Positions 40,532 to 51,850 are shown, counted from the stretch's first letter. The stretch: DNA of 64,000 bases from Daejeonella sp. (GCF_017495225.1 NZ_JAFEIG010000020.1:124001-188000), one strand, 5' to 3'. Notes: a model not told the origin generated them from the letters alone. A program made the numbers and translations.

Positions 40532-41710
40532 TTATTGTAAAGCTTCAATCTTTGCTGTTATCTCATCAACTTTAGCTTGATTTCTTTTAACTAAATAATA
40601 AGTTTTTAAATTATCTAATGCTAAACGTGATTTTGGATCTAATGAAGTTGCTTTATCTAAATAAGGTAATGCTCTGTCGAATTCAACATTTGCTTGTTTA
40701 ATCATATCATCATATTCCTTTTGCTTATTCTGTGGCAGTTTATTAGCTTCATTAAATAAAATAATTCCTTTATTTAATATAACACCACCTAAATTAATAT
40801 AGGCATCTGTAAAAGCAGGATCAAGTTCCACTGCTTTGGCATAAGATTCTTCTGCCTTAACATTGTCACCTAGTGTACTATAGGCAATACCTAAATAATA
40901 AGGATAAGTCTTATTTGTAGGATTTTTTTTCGCTTGTTCAGTAATTTTTGTAATAACTTCCTTTTCCTTCCCTGACATCAAGCTAAACTCAATCTCCATA
41001 GTTGCTAATTGACTATCATTAAATTTTGCTGCTCCTTCAGAAGCAATTGATATAGCCTTAGCTGTGTCACCTTCCATTGAATATAACTTAACTAAGTCAA
41101 CATAAATAGCTTGGTTAGCAGAAAAATTTGTCTTAATTAGCTCTTCATACTTAGAAATACCTGCCTTATAATTTTTTGAATTAATAGCTGATAAACCTGT
41201 ATAATAAGTTATAGTAGTGTCTCCAGGACGATAAGTTAAAGCATTATTAAATGCATTATAAGCTCCTTCAAAATTATTTGATTGATAAGCCTTCACTCCT
41301 TGGTTTAATTCATATTGACTAAATACTGACCCAAAAAGATTATCTAAATTAGCCTTATTTGCACCAGCTTTATCTAGTTCAACTGCTTTTTTATGTGCAC
41401 TTAAAGCTTCATCAAATAATAGCTTCGAGGTTGCTGGAACAGTGTCTAATAAAGCTAATTCTCCATAAATCATGGCTTTATAAGTCCAAGAAGCTGGATC
41501 TATCGAAGTTTTTTCGTTTGCAACCGCTTTATCAATTGATGTTTTAGCTGAATTAATATTTGTTAATCCAAGCATTAATGAATTAGCTTCTTTTAAGGAA
41601 ACAAATTTCTCATAATTACTTTTAGCACTTGCTAGCTCCCCCTTTTGTGCGAATACTAATAAGGAAGACGCTGAAAATACAGCTGCTAAAATGAAAGATT
41701 TAATTTTCAT
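40532..41710 (-). CDS. Tetratricopeptide repeat protein with signal peptide
   Basis: MKIKSFILAAVFSASSLLVFAQKG signal; repeated TPR units (PYYLGIAYSTLGDNVKAEESYAKAVELDPAFTDAYINLG). Confidence 0.88.
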   Translation of the reverse strand: MKIKSFILAAVFSASSLLVFAQKGELASAKSNYEKFVSLKEANSLMLGLTNINSAKTSIDKAVANEKTSIDPASWTYKAMIYGELALLDTVPATSKLLFDEALSAHKKAVELDKAGANKANLDNLFGSVFSQYELNQGVKAYQSNNFEGAYNAFNNALTYRPGDTTITYYTGLSAINSKNYKAGISKYEELIKTNFSANQAIYVDLVKLYSMEGDTAKAISIASEGAAKFNDSQLATMEIEFSLMSGKEKEVITKITEQAKKNPTNKTYPYYLGIAYSTLGDNVKAEESYAKAVELDPAFTDAYINLGGVILNKGIILFNEANKLPQNKQKEYDDMIKQANVEFDRALPYLDKATSLDPKSRLALDNLKTYYLVKRNQAKVDEITAKIEALQ

Positions 41711-41716
41711 GATATT

Positions 41717-42826
41717 CTAATTTAATTTTAGTTGATTGATTCTATTGTTAATTTTTTGTAATTCGGTAGTCTCACCACTATGTTTATAAAATATGGCAAG
41801 TGAATTTAGTGATTTTAATTCATTTGGATCAATTTCATTAGCCTTAATTAGATAAGTTTTTGCAACATATCTAATATTGTTTTGTTTCTTATCTTTAAGG
41901 TATAAGTTTAAATAAAGAAGTCCCAAGGCATAATTCGCGTCAAAATTATTTGGATTAATTTCTATAATCGACTTGTAATATCCTTCAGCTTTTGAAATAT
42001 TTCCAAGCATCTCATGCGAAAATCCAGCCAAATAATTCAAATTGATGTTATTTTCATCTAATTTAATAGCTTGATCTATATGTTTTATTATTTCTCCATA
42101 CATGCCTTTGTTTTGCAGGGTATTTAAAAGCTTAAATATAATATCTCTATTGGTAGGAAAATTATCGGCTCCTGCGTTTAAAACACGAATAATATTGGTT
42201 TCATCATTTATTAACTCGTATAAATTTGCCAAGACTAAAAAATATTCTGGTCTAGGTCTAATTTGAGTCAATTTTTCGTAATAAGCTACCGATTTTTGAT
42301 AATAACCTAATTCTTGAGCTAAAAGAGCCAAATTATGGCTTACAGAAATATTTGTTTTATCAATTGAATCAAGAATGGTGAAATATTTGAAAGCTTCTTC
42401 AGGTTTACGATTTTTTAATGCCGTATTTGCTCGAAATAGATAAGTTTCTTTTAATTGTTTTTCGATATAGCTAATCCGGTCGCGATTTTCTCTCTCAACC
42501 TTTGAACCATAAACATGCTTCATGGCTAATAAAACCTCATCTACAGGATCTTTTTTGTAAGTATACTTCAGGGTTGAATCAACATGAGCAAGTGTTGAGT
42601 ATACTAAAGCTCTGATTAAATTATGCCTCGAATCTAAGGAATCTGCTTTGGTTTTATAAGCTTCATCAATCTTTGCTCTTGCAATTTCTAGCTTTTTTAT
42701 GTCTTTGCTAGAAGTATATTGAGCAAAACTATTCATTGCCTCCTTGGTAATAAGTGTCTGAGCCCCTGCAGAAGCAAGGGTCAGAAAATAACAACTTATT
42801 ATAAGTGTGAATACTTTATTCATCAA
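41717..42826 (-). CDS. Tetratricopeptide repeat protein with signal peptide
   Basis: Signal peptide, TPR repeats (NLNYLAGFSHEMLGNISKAEGYYKSIIEINPNNFDANYALGLLYLN). Confidence 0.86.
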   Translation of the reverse strand: MMNKVFTLIISCYFLTLASAGAQTLITKEAMNSFAQYTSSKDIKKLEIARAKIDEAYKTKADSLDSRHNLIRALVYSTLAHVDSTLKYTYKKDPVDEVLLAMKHVYGSKVERENRDRISYIEKQLKETYLFRANTALKNRKPEEAFKYFTILDSIDKTNISVSHNLALLAQELGYYQKSVAYYEKLTQIRPRPEYFLVLANLYELINDETNIIRVLNAGADNFPTNRDIIFKLLNTLQNKGMYGEIIKHIDQAIKLDENNINLNYLAGFSHEMLGNISKAEGYYKSIIEINPNNFDANYALGLLYLNLYLKDKKQNNIRYVAKTYLIKANEIDPNELKSLNSLAIFYKHSGETTELQKINNRINQLKLN

Positions 42827-42829
42827 AAA

Positions 42830-45382
42830 TTATTCTGTTTCAGGAGCCTGATCTTCTGCTTCAGTAGTCCCTTCTACAATGGTACCATCTTCAGCAATTT
42901 CATCTTCTTCCTCTTCATGCTCAACTTTAGCTATTGAAGCGATAGAATCATCACCTTTTAAAGTAATTAATCTCACACCTTGAGTAGCTCTTCCCATTAC
43001 ACGAAGGTCGCTCACCCCTATTCTAATTACGATACCTGATTTATTGATAATCATAAGATCATCATTATCAGTTACATCCTTAATAGCTACAAGCTCACCT
43101 GTTTTCTCGGTAACATTGATGGTTTTAACACCTTTACCACCTCTATTAGTAACGCGATAATCTTCAATATCTGTACGTTTACCATAACCATTTTCTGAAA
43201 CAACCAAAACAGTTACCTCTGGATTATTAATAGCAATCATTCCAACTACTTCATCCTTATCACTAGCAAGAGTTACACCGCGAACACCAGTTGCTGTACG
43301 TCCCATTGGTCTAACAGTTGACTCATTGAAACGAATAGCTCTTCCTGAGCGAAGTGCCATAACAATCTCACTCTGACCATTGGTCATACAAGCTTCTAAA
43401 AGTTGATCACCTTCATTGATATTAATGGCATTGATACCATTTGCTCTTGGACGGGAATAAGCCTCTAAAGAAGTCTTTTTAATGGTACCCTTTTTAGTAC
43501 ACATGATAATAAAGTTGTTTTCAAGATATTCTTGATCTTTTAAGTTAACAACTTTAATATATGCTTTAATATTCTCCTCCTTAGGGATATTAATTACGTT
43601 TTGGATAGCACGTCCTTTACTGGTTCTCGTTCCTTCCGGAATTTCAAATACCCTCAGCCAGAAACATTTTCCAGATTCGGTAAAGAAGAGCATGTAATTA
43701 TGATTAGTAGCAATCAGCATGTGCTCTATAAAATCTTTATCTCTTGATTGAGATCCCATAGATCCTTTACCACCTCTACCCTGCTTGCGGTATTCTGTTA
43801 ATGGAGTACGCTTGATGTAACCCTCATGTGAAATGGTAATTACTACCTCTTCATCCACAATGAAGTCTTCCATACGCATATCTTCAGCAGAATGTGTAAT
43901 AGAAGTACGACGCTCATCCCCAAAACGATCTCTTATTTCAACAAGCTCATCTGTAATGATTTTCATACGAAGTGCTTCATCTGCTAAGATTAGATTCAAG
44001 TACTCAATAGTCTTCATTAACTCCGCATATTCTTCTTTGATCTTATCACGTTCAAGTCCTGTTAAACGTCTTAAGGTCATATCCAAAATAGCTCTCGCTT
44101 GAAGATCGGATAGGTTAAAGCTTTCCATCAAGCCTGTGCGGGCATCTTCGGGACTATTAGAAGCGCGAATTAATTTAATTACTTCATCAAGATGATCAAG
44201 AGCGATTAATAATCCTTCAAGGATATGCGCTCTTTTTTCAGCTTCAGAAAGATCAAATTTAGTTCTACGGACTACTACTTCATGGCGATGATCAACAAAA
44301 TGTCTGATTAGGTCCTTTAGATTTAACATCATCGGGCGTCCATTAACCAAGGCAATGTTATTTACACTGAATGAAGTTTGTAATGCAGTGTATTTGAATA
44401 AGTTATTTAAAACAACAGAAGCATTAGCATCACGTTTAATTTCATAAACGATACGCATACCATCTCTGTCAGACTCATCTCTAATCTCACTAATGCCTTC
44501 TATTTTTTTATCGTTTACAAGACCGGCAGTCTGCTCGATCATGTTCGCTTTATTTACTTGATAAGGAATTTCATTCACGATAATTCGTTCACGATCACCT
44601 TTATAGACCTCAATTTCGGCCTTTGCACGCATTACAATTCTACCACGTCCAGTTTCAAAAGCTTCTTGGACACCAGTATAACCGTAAATTATACCTCCTG
44701 TAGGAAAATCAGGAGCTTTTACATGCTGCATTAAATCTGCAACTGTAACATCATTATTTTCAATATAAGAAATAGTAGCATTTACAACCTCAGTTAAATT
44801 ATGAGGAGGCATATTAGTAGCCATACCTACTGCAATACCAGATGCTCCGTTTACTAAGAGATTTGGAATACGAGATGGTAAAACAGTTGGTTCTTCAAGG
44901 GTATCATCAAAGTTTAACTGAAAATCAACAGTTTCCTTATTGATATCAGCTAGCATTTCTTCGGCAATTTTCTTTAAACGTGCCTCAGTATAACGCATTG
45001 CTGCTGGTGAATCACCGTCGATTGAACCAAAGTTTCCTTGTCCGTCAACCATAGGATAACGTAAACTCCAATCCTGAGCCATACGAACCATGGCAAAATA
45101 TACTGAAGAATCACCGTGTGGATGGTACTTACCCAGTACATCTCCGACAATACGGGCGGATTTCTTGTGTGGCTTGGTACTTGTTACTCCTAGGTCTAAC
45201 ATACCATAAAGCACTCTTCTGTGAACAGGCTTAAGTCCGTCACGCACATCAGGAAGAGCACGTGAAACAATTACCGACATTGAATAATCAATGTAGGCAG
45301 ACTTCATTTCCTCTTCAATATTTATTGGAATGATTCGATCGTTCTGTGGCACTAAATTATCGTTTTCTGTATCTTCAGCCAT
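42830..45382 (-). CDS. gyrA: DNA gyrase subunit A
   Basis: [58 protein letters not shown]; GyrA beta-pinwheel C-terminus. Confidence 0.97.
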   Translation of the reverse strand: MAEDTENDNLVPQNDRIIPINIEEEMKSAYIDYSMSVIVSRALPDVRDGLKPVHRRVLYGMLDLGVTSTKPHKKSARIVGDVLGKYHPHGDSSVYFAMVRMAQDWSLRYPMVDGQGNFGSIDGDSPAAMRYTEARLKKIAEEMLADINKETVDFQLNFDDTLEEPTVLPSRIPNLLVNGASGIAVGMATNMPPHNLTEVVNATISYIENNDVTVADLMQHVKAPDFPTGGIIYGYTGVQEAFETGRGRIVMRAKAEIEVYKGDRERIIVNEIPYQVNKANMIEQTAGLVNDKKIEGISEIRDESDRDGMRIVYEIKRDANASVVLNNLFKYTALQTSFSVNNIALVNGRPMMLNLKDLIRHFVDHRHEVVVRRTKFDLSEAEKRAHILEGLLIALDHLDEVIKLIRASNSPEDARTGLMESFNLSDLQARAILDMTLRRLTGLERDKIKEEYAELMKTIEYLNLILADEALRMKIITDELVEIRDRFGDERRTSITHSAEDMRMEDFIVDEEVVITISHEGYIKRTPLTEYRKQGRGGKGSMGSQSRDKDFIEHMLIATNHNYMLFFTESGKCFWLRVFEIPEGTRTSKGRAIQNVINIPKEENIKAYIKVVNLKDQEYLENNFIIMCTKKGTIKKTSLEAYSRPRANGINAININEGDQLLEACMTNGQSEIVMALRSGRAIRFNESTVRPMGRTATGVRGVTLASDKDEVVGMIAINNPEVTVLVVSENGYGKRTDIEDYRVTNRGGKGVKTINVTEKTGELVAIKDVTDNDDLMIINKSGIVIRIGVSDLRVMGRATQGVRLITLKGDDSIASIAKVEHEEEEDEIAEDGTIVEGTTEAEDQAPETE

Positions 45383-45570
45383 GTTTTAATCTTTCTGATT
45401 TGTAAATTAAATTTTTGAACATTCAAAATTCGCGCAAAAATCAAAAAATTGGTATAGAGTGCGAAGTTAATAAATTTCACGGTTTAAAAGGCTTCTTTGT
45501 TAAAATTTATCAGTAGAAAATTAGGAGATTTTGCACAAAAGAAATAGAATATTTGTTGAGGCATTAAAAT

Positions 45571-46872
45571 TTATTCATTCACTGCTTTTTTATAAACCTC
45601 TAATGCTCTTTTTCTTCCAAACTCATGTTCCACAATTGGATTTAAGTAATCAACTCTAAAATCTTTAATCCAAGTTTTAATGTATTTTAATTTGGGATCA
45701 AATTTAAGTGTTTGCGCAGTCGGGTTAAAAATCCTGAAATATGGCGCAGAATCGCAACCACTACCTGCAGCCCATTGCCAATTTCCATTATTGGAAGATA
45801 GCTCAAAGTCCAATAGTTTTTGAGCGAAATAAGCCTCTCCCCAACGCCAATCAATTAGTAAATGTTTACATAAAAAACCTGCCGTAATCATACGAACACG
45901 ATTATGCATTAAACCAGTTTCATTCAATTGGCGCATTCCTGCATCTACAATTGGGTAGCCCGTTTCACCTTTACACCACTTTTCAAATTCAATTTCATTA
46001 TTTCGCCACTGAATTTTATCGTATTTTTTCTTGAAGCTTTCAGTTACAACATTTGGGAAATGATATAGGATCATCATGAAAAACTCGCGCCAAATCAATT
46101 CATTTAGCCATTTTTCATTCCATTTAATTCCTAATTTAACCAAATCACGCACACTTAAGGTGCCAAATCGTAGTTGAACACTAATTTGAGTAGTACCTTC
46201 TACAGAGGGTAAATTTCGGGTTTCTTCATAATTTTTTATTCTCTCTTCGGATATATTAAAACTATGAAAATCAATTTTTACATCTTCAAATCCAATGTCT
46301 TGCAAAGATGGGAATGGATTATTTTCCTCTTTTAATAAATTGGAAAGTAGATTTTCTGATGGATAAGTGATTAATGGAGTCTGCTGGAATTTCTCCTTCC
46401 ATTTACGAGAATAAGGTGTAAAAATGGTGTAAGGGGTACCATCCGACTTCATCACCTCCGATTTTTCAAAAATAACTTGATCTTTAAAAGTCTTAAATAA
46501 GATGTTTTTTGAAGATAAAATATTTGAAATTCTTGAATCTCGGGCAAATGCATATGGTTCGTAATCATGATTAGCATAAACTTCTTTTACATCAAATTGA
46601 CTAGTCAATTTTTCAAAAGCTTGTTCAACTTGATCATGAAATACATAAATTGAAGAGCCATGATTATTTAGCGATTCATTCATTTTCAGTAATGAATGGT
46701 GAATGAATGCTACTCTTTTATCTGTTTTATCATTGAGTTTTTCAAGAATATCTGGATCAAAGATAAAAATAGGTAAAACTGGATATTTACCACTCAAAGC
46801 CTGAAAAAAGGCATGGTTATCAATAAGTCTTAAATCTCTTCTAAACCAGCAGACACTAATTTCCTTTTTCAT
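45571..46872 (-). CDS. Deoxyribodipyrimidine photolyase / cryptochrome family
   Basis: VCWFRRDLRLIDNHAFFQAL; GYPIVDAGMRQLNETGLMHNRVRMITAGFLCKHLLIDWRWGEAYF; SSNNGNWQWAAGSGCDSAPYFRIFNP. Confidence 0.94.
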   Translation of the reverse strand: MKKEISVCWFRRDLRLIDNHAFFQALSGKYPVLPIFIFDPDILEKLNDKTDKRVAFIHHSLLKMNESLNNHGSSIYVFHDQVEQAFEKLTSQFDVKEVYANHDYEPYAFARDSRISNILSSKNILFKTFKDQVIFEKSEVMKSDGTPYTIFTPYSRKWKEKFQQTPLITYPSENLLSNLLKEENNPFPSLQDIGFEDVKIDFHSFNISEERIKNYEETRNLPSVEGTTQISVQLRFGTLSVRDLVKLGIKWNEKWLNELIWREFFMMILYHFPNVVTESFKKKYDKIQWRNNEIEFEKWCKGETGYPIVDAGMRQLNETGLMHNRVRMITAGFLCKHLLIDWRWGEAYFAQKLLDFELSSNNGNWQWAAGSGCDSAPYFRIFNPTAQTLKFDPKLKYIKTWIKDFRVDYLNPIVEHEFGRKRALEVYKKAVNE

Positions 46873-46893
46873 TAATTATTTAATTCAGTAAAA

Positions 46894-47823
46894 TTAATGG
46901 GAGTAAATTTCTTTAAGGGCTTCATCTAGCCCTGCATAACGAAACTTAAATCCGGCGTTTAGAAGTTTTTGGGATGATGTACGATTACTAATTAAAATAA
47001 CCTGACTCATTTCACCTAAAAGGGCTTTAAGAACAAATTCTGGCACTTTTATAGGCCAAACTGGACGAAATAGCGTTTTAGCCAATATTTTAGTGAATTC
47101 AAAGTTTGTTACTGGTATCGGACTACAAGCATTGTATGTGCCTTCCAATTTGGGATTTTCGATTGCTTTTTCGAATAATGCAAGTAGATCTGTCACGTGA
47201 ATCCAAGGCATCCATTGTTTTCCTGAACCTAGTGGAGCACCTAAAAATAAGCTTACCGGAGTTTCAAGTTTGGCTAGGGCTCCACCCTGCTTGGAAAGTA
47301 CAAGCCCAATTCTAAACTTAACCAATCTTACACCAAATTTATCACCCTCTTGTACTGCATTTTCCCATTGTTGGCAGCAATCAGCTAAAAAACCTGTTCC
47401 ATTACTGCTATCTTCAGTTAAGATTTCATCAGCACGATCACCATAAAAACCTACTGCTGAGGCAGATATAATCGTTTTAATGGGTGCTTTAGTCTCTTCA
47501 ATTGCTCTATAAAGCAATTTAGTAGACAAGACCCTACTATCAATAATGAGCTGCTTACGAGCCTTGGTCCATCGCTCCTCGGCAATACCCGCTCCTGCAA
47601 GGTGTATAATCGTATCTACTCCATCAAAAGCCTGATTATCAATAGTCTGATTGTCAATATCCCATTTAAAAACTTTAACACCTTTAATTTTATGTGGATT
47701 TCTTGAAAGAACTGAAACTTGATGCCCCTTTTCTAACAATATTCTGATCAATTTTGGCCCAATTAAACCACTAGCACCGGTAATTAAAATATTGTTTTTA
47801 GAATTTTGATCAGTTGTTTGCAT
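46894..47823 (-). CDS. TIGR01777-type SDR epimerase
   Basis: ILITGASGLIGPKLIRILLEKGHQVSVLSR, ISASAVGFYGDR, WIHVTDL. Confidence 0.92.
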   Translation of the reverse strand: MQTTDQNSKNNILITGASGLIGPKLIRILLEKGHQVSVLSRNPHKIKGVKVFKWDIDNQTIDNQAFDGVDTIIHLAGAGIAEERWTKARKQLIIDSRVLSTKLLYRAIEETKAPIKTIISASAVGFYGDRADEILTEDSSNGTGFLADCCQQWENAVQEGDKFGVRLVKFRIGLVLSKQGGALAKLETPVSLFLGAPLGSGKQWMPWIHVTDLLALFEKAIENPKLEGTYNACSPIPVTNFEFTKILAKTLFRPVWPIKVPEFVLKALLGEMSQVILISNRTSSQKLLNAGFKFRYAGLDEALKEIYSH

Positions 47824-47874
47824 AGGATGAAAAAGGCTTATGTTTTTATTAATAGATGCTATTCAAATATAAGT

Positions 47875-48342
47875 TTAAATTTCCTGCTTTGGAAACAATC
47901 TATTCAATGCTTGCTTTCTAAATTTAAAAATACTTTCTACTTTCTTTTTAACAAATAAAGCATGAGCAATATCACCTAAAAAGCCTAGCGGTAGCTCATA
48001 ATTTACATTATCTTTTACTAAAACGCCATCAATTGTTGACTCAAAAGAATGAGTATGTTCCCACATTTTATAAGGCCCTCTTAGCTGTCTGTCTGCAAAA
48101 AGATTGGGTTTATCAACTTTGTATATTTCAGTCCGCCATGGCAGTGGAATCCCTAAAATAGGCTTAACAGTATAATCAATTAATAAACCTTCATAAACCT
48201 CACGATCAGCGAGGTTTGTTTTTATTATAAAACTCATTTCGGGAGGAGTAATCTTAGAAAGATTTTTCGCTGATGAAAAGAATTCCCATGCTTGATCAAT
48301 TGTAATTGGTAATAGGTGTTCTGATTTTATGTTATAGATCAT
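47875..48342 (-). CDS. SRPBCC family (START-like) protein
   Basis: SEHLLPITIDQAWEFFSSAKNLSKITPPEMSF, C-terminal region typical of SRPBCC/coenzyme Q-binding-like proteins. Confidence 0.86.
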   Translation of the reverse strand: MIYNIKSEHLLPITIDQAWEFFSSAKNLSKITPPEMSFIIKTNLADREVYEGLLIDYTVKPILGIPLPWRTEIYKVDKPNLFADRQLRGPYKMWEHTHSFESTIDGVLVKDNVNYELPLGFLGDIAHALFVKKKVESIFKFRKQALNRLFPKQEI

Positions 48343-48345
48343 TGT

Positions 48346-48888
48346 CTAGTTAGATGTTAAATATTGTTTTAATTGTGGCATACAAATTTTCAACCAAGGG
48401 GTATATAAATCAGGATGAAGATTTATTTCTTTTTCTAAATCGTCTAAAGTAATATATCTCCAATCATTTACCTCTTTTGGATTTATTTGAGGATCTATAT
48501 CTGTATTACCAATGTAAACATGATCAAATTCATGCTCAGTTAATCCATTTGAAAATTCGAATTTATATAGAAAACTAAAGCTAAAATGCAAATTGGACTT
48601 CATCCCCATTTCCTCATATAATCTTCTATTACAGGCATCTAAAGTGCTTTCTCCTGGTCGTGGGTGACTACAGCAAGTATTTGTCCAGAGTCCCGGAGAA
48701 TGATATTTAATATTAGATCGTTGTTGAAGAAGCAGTTCGTTTTTAGAATTGAAGATAAATACAGAAAAAGCGCGATGTAGAATACCTTGAACATGGACAG
48801 ATAGCTTATCTTGTATTCCTATTTGATTATCATTTTCATCGACTAAAATTAATAGTTCATCTTGTCCATCAAAATACTGTTTATTCAT
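48346..48888 (-). CDS. idi: Isopentenyl-diphosphate delta-isomerase (type I, NUDIX)
   Basis: LLLQQRSNIKYHSPGLWTNTCCSHPRPGESTLDACNRRLYEEMG; EHEFDHVYIG. Confidence 0.94.
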   Translation of the reverse strand: MNKQYFDGQDELLILVDENDNQIGIQDKLSVHVQGILHRAFSVFIFNSKNELLLQQRSNIKYHSPGLWTNTCCSHPRPGESTLDACNRRLYEEMGMKSNLHFSFSFLYKFEFSNGLTEHEFDHVYIGNTDIDPQINPKEVNDWRYITLDDLEKEINLHPDLYTPWLKICMPQLKQYLTSN

Positions 48889-48892
48889 TCAA

Positions 48893-49360
48893 TCAAGGAT
48901 ATTTTAATAGGTATGCGTTAATTATTTTCTTTAATTCTTGATCTTTTAATTCTGGAATTGATTTACTTAGAAACAGTTTATCAGCATTTTTTTCACCACT
49001 ATAATTTAGAAAGCTAGGAACACTTGTTTGAATGGTATATCTAAGAAATCGAAGTTCAATATTGGTATTATCAGATTTAATAGCACTTTCAAGCATATTT
49101 TTACCTTTTTTAAAATAGGATAGCTTGCTAAAAGGATTAAAAGCATGCTTAGCCATAATCATGGTAGCTCCACCCCTGTATCCATATAATAATGGATTAT
49201 TATTTTCATTATAAGGTACCAGAATTTTTATTAATTTATTACATGCCTCCTCATTATTTGTAGCTTGATGCAGCATTAGCCTAACATCCTTTATTCCAGG
49301 AATTTGAGCCTTAACAGTACTTCCAATAAGAAATAAAACAATAAAAAAATACTTTATCAT
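48893..49360 (-). CDS. Uncharacterised exported protein encoded inside the carotenoid operon
   Basis: 155 aa with signal peptide MIKYFFIVLFLIGSTVKAQ; overlaps crtB end by 4 nt, indicating translational coupling. Confidence 0.8.
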   Translation of the reverse strand: MIKYFFIVLFLIGSTVKAQIPGIKDVRLMLHQATNNEEACNKLIKILVPYNENNNPLLYGYRGGATMIMAKHAFNPFSKLSYFKKGKNMLESAIKSDNTNIELRFLRYTIQTSVPSFLNYSGEKNADKLFLSKSIPELKDQELKKIINAYLLKYP

Positions 49361-50193
49361 ACCCTATTCATCTTACTTTGAAGCATACAATTAAGCATGA
49401 GTCCAAATTTTCTACCATTATTTATTCGTATTCTTTCGGTAAGAATGCGTTTAGCTGGAAGTTTTTGAATTTTATTGAACAGCGTTTTATAATAAACATA
49501 TGCTAGGTAAACACCTCCTTTTGATGATGAAGGGAGCATTTTTATCCCTTTAAGAGCCATATCAAAATCTTCTAAAATTTCCTTTTCAATAATTGCTTTT
49601 ACCTCACAAGTAAATTCAGAAATATCAACATTTGGAAAATAGCTTCTTCCTAATAATTGATAATCATCTTTAAGATCTCTTAAAAAGTTAACTTTTTGAA
49701 AGGCTGCGCCAAGTTTCATTGCATAAGGTTTCATCCTTTCATATTCGGCTTGATTACCACCTGTAAAAACGTGCAGGCACATCAAACCAACAACTTCAGC
49801 GGATCCTAAAATATATTGCTCATATTTTTCGGGGGTATATTCTACTTTTTCAAGATCCATTTCCATGCTATACATGAAGGTTTCGATTAGCTCTCTACCA
49901 ATATTATATTTATTTACAGCTTGTTGGAATGAATTTAAAATTGGGTTTAAAGAAATATGACTATCAATAGCAGTGAAAGTTTCTTCTTTAAATTTAAACA
50001 ATAAATGTTTTTTGTCGAAACCCTCAAAACTATCAACTATTTCATCAGCTAATCTCACGAAACCGTAAATTGAATAAACGGCATCACGTAAACTATTATC
50101 TAAAAAATAAATACCCATTGAAAAGCTAGTGCTATAGGCACGAGTAGTCATCTTACTAACTTCCACCGAAAGATTATCGTATAATAATTTCAT
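49357..50193 (-). CDS. crtB: Phytoene synthase
   Basis: YGFVRLADEIVDSFEG, LGAAFQKVNFLRDLKDDYQLLGRSYFP squalene/phytoene synthase motifs. Confidence 0.93.
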   Translation of the reverse strand: MKLLYDNLSVEVSKMTTRAYSTSFSMGIYFLDNSLRDAVYSIYGFVRLADEIVDSFEGFDKKHLLFKFKEETFTAIDSHISLNPILNSFQQAVNKYNIGRELIETFMYSMEMDLEKVEYTPEKYEQYILGSAEVVGLMCLHVFTGGNQAEYERMKPYAMKLGAAFQKVNFLRDLKDDYQLLGRSYFPNVDISEFTCEVKAIIEKEILEDFDMALKGIKMLPSSSKGGVYLAYVYYKTLFNKIQKLPAKRILTERIRINNGRKFGLMLNCMLQSKMNRV

Positions 50194-50197
50194 TTCT

Positions 50198-51670
50198 TTA
50201 CGATTTAAGTTCTTTTAATAACAATCCAGCGGCCACTTTTCCTGAAATAATGGAAGGTGGAACACCTGGTCCGGGTACAGTCAACTGACCTGTATAAAAC
50301 ATGTTTTTAATTTTCTTGTTTCTAATGCTCGGTTTTAAGATTGCTGTTTGCAACAAGGTATTTGCTAAACCGTAGGCATTGCCCTTGAAAGAGTTATAAT
50401 CAGACACAAAATCTTTAACACAAAATGATTTTTTATAATCAATATGCTCAGATATGTCCTGATGGATATGCTTTTCTAATCGCTCCATCATAACTTTAAA
50501 ATATTTTTCACGCAATTCCTCTGTATCTTCTAATCCAGGTGCTAAAGGCATCAAGAAAAATAAATTTTCATGGCCTTCAGGTGCAACAGAATCATCTGAT
50601 TGCGATGGACAACAAACATAAAATAAAGGCTTTGCAGGCCATTTTGGATCTTTATATATTTCTACTGAATGTAATTCTAAGTCCTCATCAAAAAATAAAG
50701 TATGATGTTGAAGATATTTAATTTTAGTCTTCAGTCCCACATAAAATATCAATGAAGATGGTGCAAAAATCTTCTTATCCCAGTAGGATTCTTTGTAATT
50801 ACGGTAAGATTCAGGTAATAACTTGCTTTCAACATGGTGATAATCAGCTGATGCTATAAGGGCGTCACAATCTATTTTTTCACCATTAACAAGAATACCA
50901 GTAGTTTTATTGCCTTCTACAAGGATTTTCTCAACAGCCGCATTGAAATGAAATTTAGCACCATTTCTCTTTGCTACTTCCATCATTCCTTTGATAACCT
51001 CTCCAAATCCACCTTCAGGATACCAAGTGCCAAGTTTTAGACCTGCATAATTCATTAAACTATAAAGTGCAGGAGTATCTTGTGGCATAGCTCCCAAGAA
51101 TAAAACAGGGAACTCCATTAAAGAAATCAATTTGGGATTGGTAAAATGACTTCGAACATGTTTCCTGAACGAACTAAATACTTGTAGCTTTAAAGCACCT
51201 TTAATTAGGTCTAAATCAGCAAATTCCATTAATGATAAGCCTGGCTTATAAACTAAGCTATTCATGCCCGTCTCATATTTAAACTGAGCTTCGTCCATGA
51301 ATTTTTGAAGTTTGTCTCCACTACCTGGTTCAATTGATTCAAACATTCTAATTAAATCAGAATATTTCTCTGGAACACTCATAGTTTCACCATGCGGAAA
51401 TACAACATCAAATGATGGATCTAGAAGCTTTAGTTTATAAAAATCTGAAACTTGATAACCAAAATCAGCGAAAAACTTTTCAAATACATCGGGCATCCAA
51501 TACCAACTCGGGCCCATATCAAAAACATAATCTTGTGTTTTTAATTGCCTTGCTCTTCCTCCGGCCGATTCATTTTTTTCGTATACATGAACATCATGTC
51601 CGGCGGCTGCAAGATATGCTGCAGTACTTAATCCTGAGAAACCAGAACCTATGACAATAATTTTAGACAT
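50198..51670 (-). CDS. crtI: Phytoene desaturase
   Basis: IVIGSGFSGLSTAAYLAAAGHDVHVYEKNESAGGRA; C-terminal MFYTGQLTVPGPGVPPSIISGKVAA. Confidence 0.94.
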   Translation of the reverse strand: MSKIIVIGSGFSGLSTAAYLAAAGHDVHVYEKNESAGGRARQLKTQDYVFDMGPSWYWMPDVFEKFFADFGYQVSDFYKLKLLDPSFDVVFPHGETMSVPEKYSDLIRMFESIEPGSGDKLQKFMDEAQFKYETGMNSLVYKPGLSLMEFADLDLIKGALKLQVFSSFRKHVRSHFTNPKLISLMEFPVLFLGAMPQDTPALYSLMNYAGLKLGTWYPEGGFGEVIKGMMEVAKRNGAKFHFNAAVEKILVEGNKTTGILVNGEKIDCDALIASADYHHVESKLLPESYRNYKESYWDKKIFAPSSLIFYVGLKTKIKYLQHHTLFFDEDLELHSVEIYKDPKWPAKPLFYVCCPSQSDDSVAPEGHENLFFLMPLAPGLEDTEELREKYFKVMMERLEKHIHQDISEHIDYKKSFCVKDFVSDYNSFKGNAYGLANTLLQTAILKPSIRNKKIKNMFYTGQLTVPGPGVPPSIISGKVAAGLLLKELKS

Positions 51671-51850
51671 TATATGGTAGCGTAATTTTTAAATATAGTG
51701 ATTTTTTATATAAAAGATAAAGCTTATCAATAGGATTAAGATTTTCTTTCAATTGATTATTATATGTTGCAACATTTATTTAACACTAGAATAAAAATTC
51801 ATTTATACATAGTGATCATATTTTCCATAAATAATAGAATTAATAGACAG

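Noticed and set aside
43833-44102. Plus-strand ORF of 89 aa
   Set aside because: Antisense to gyrA.
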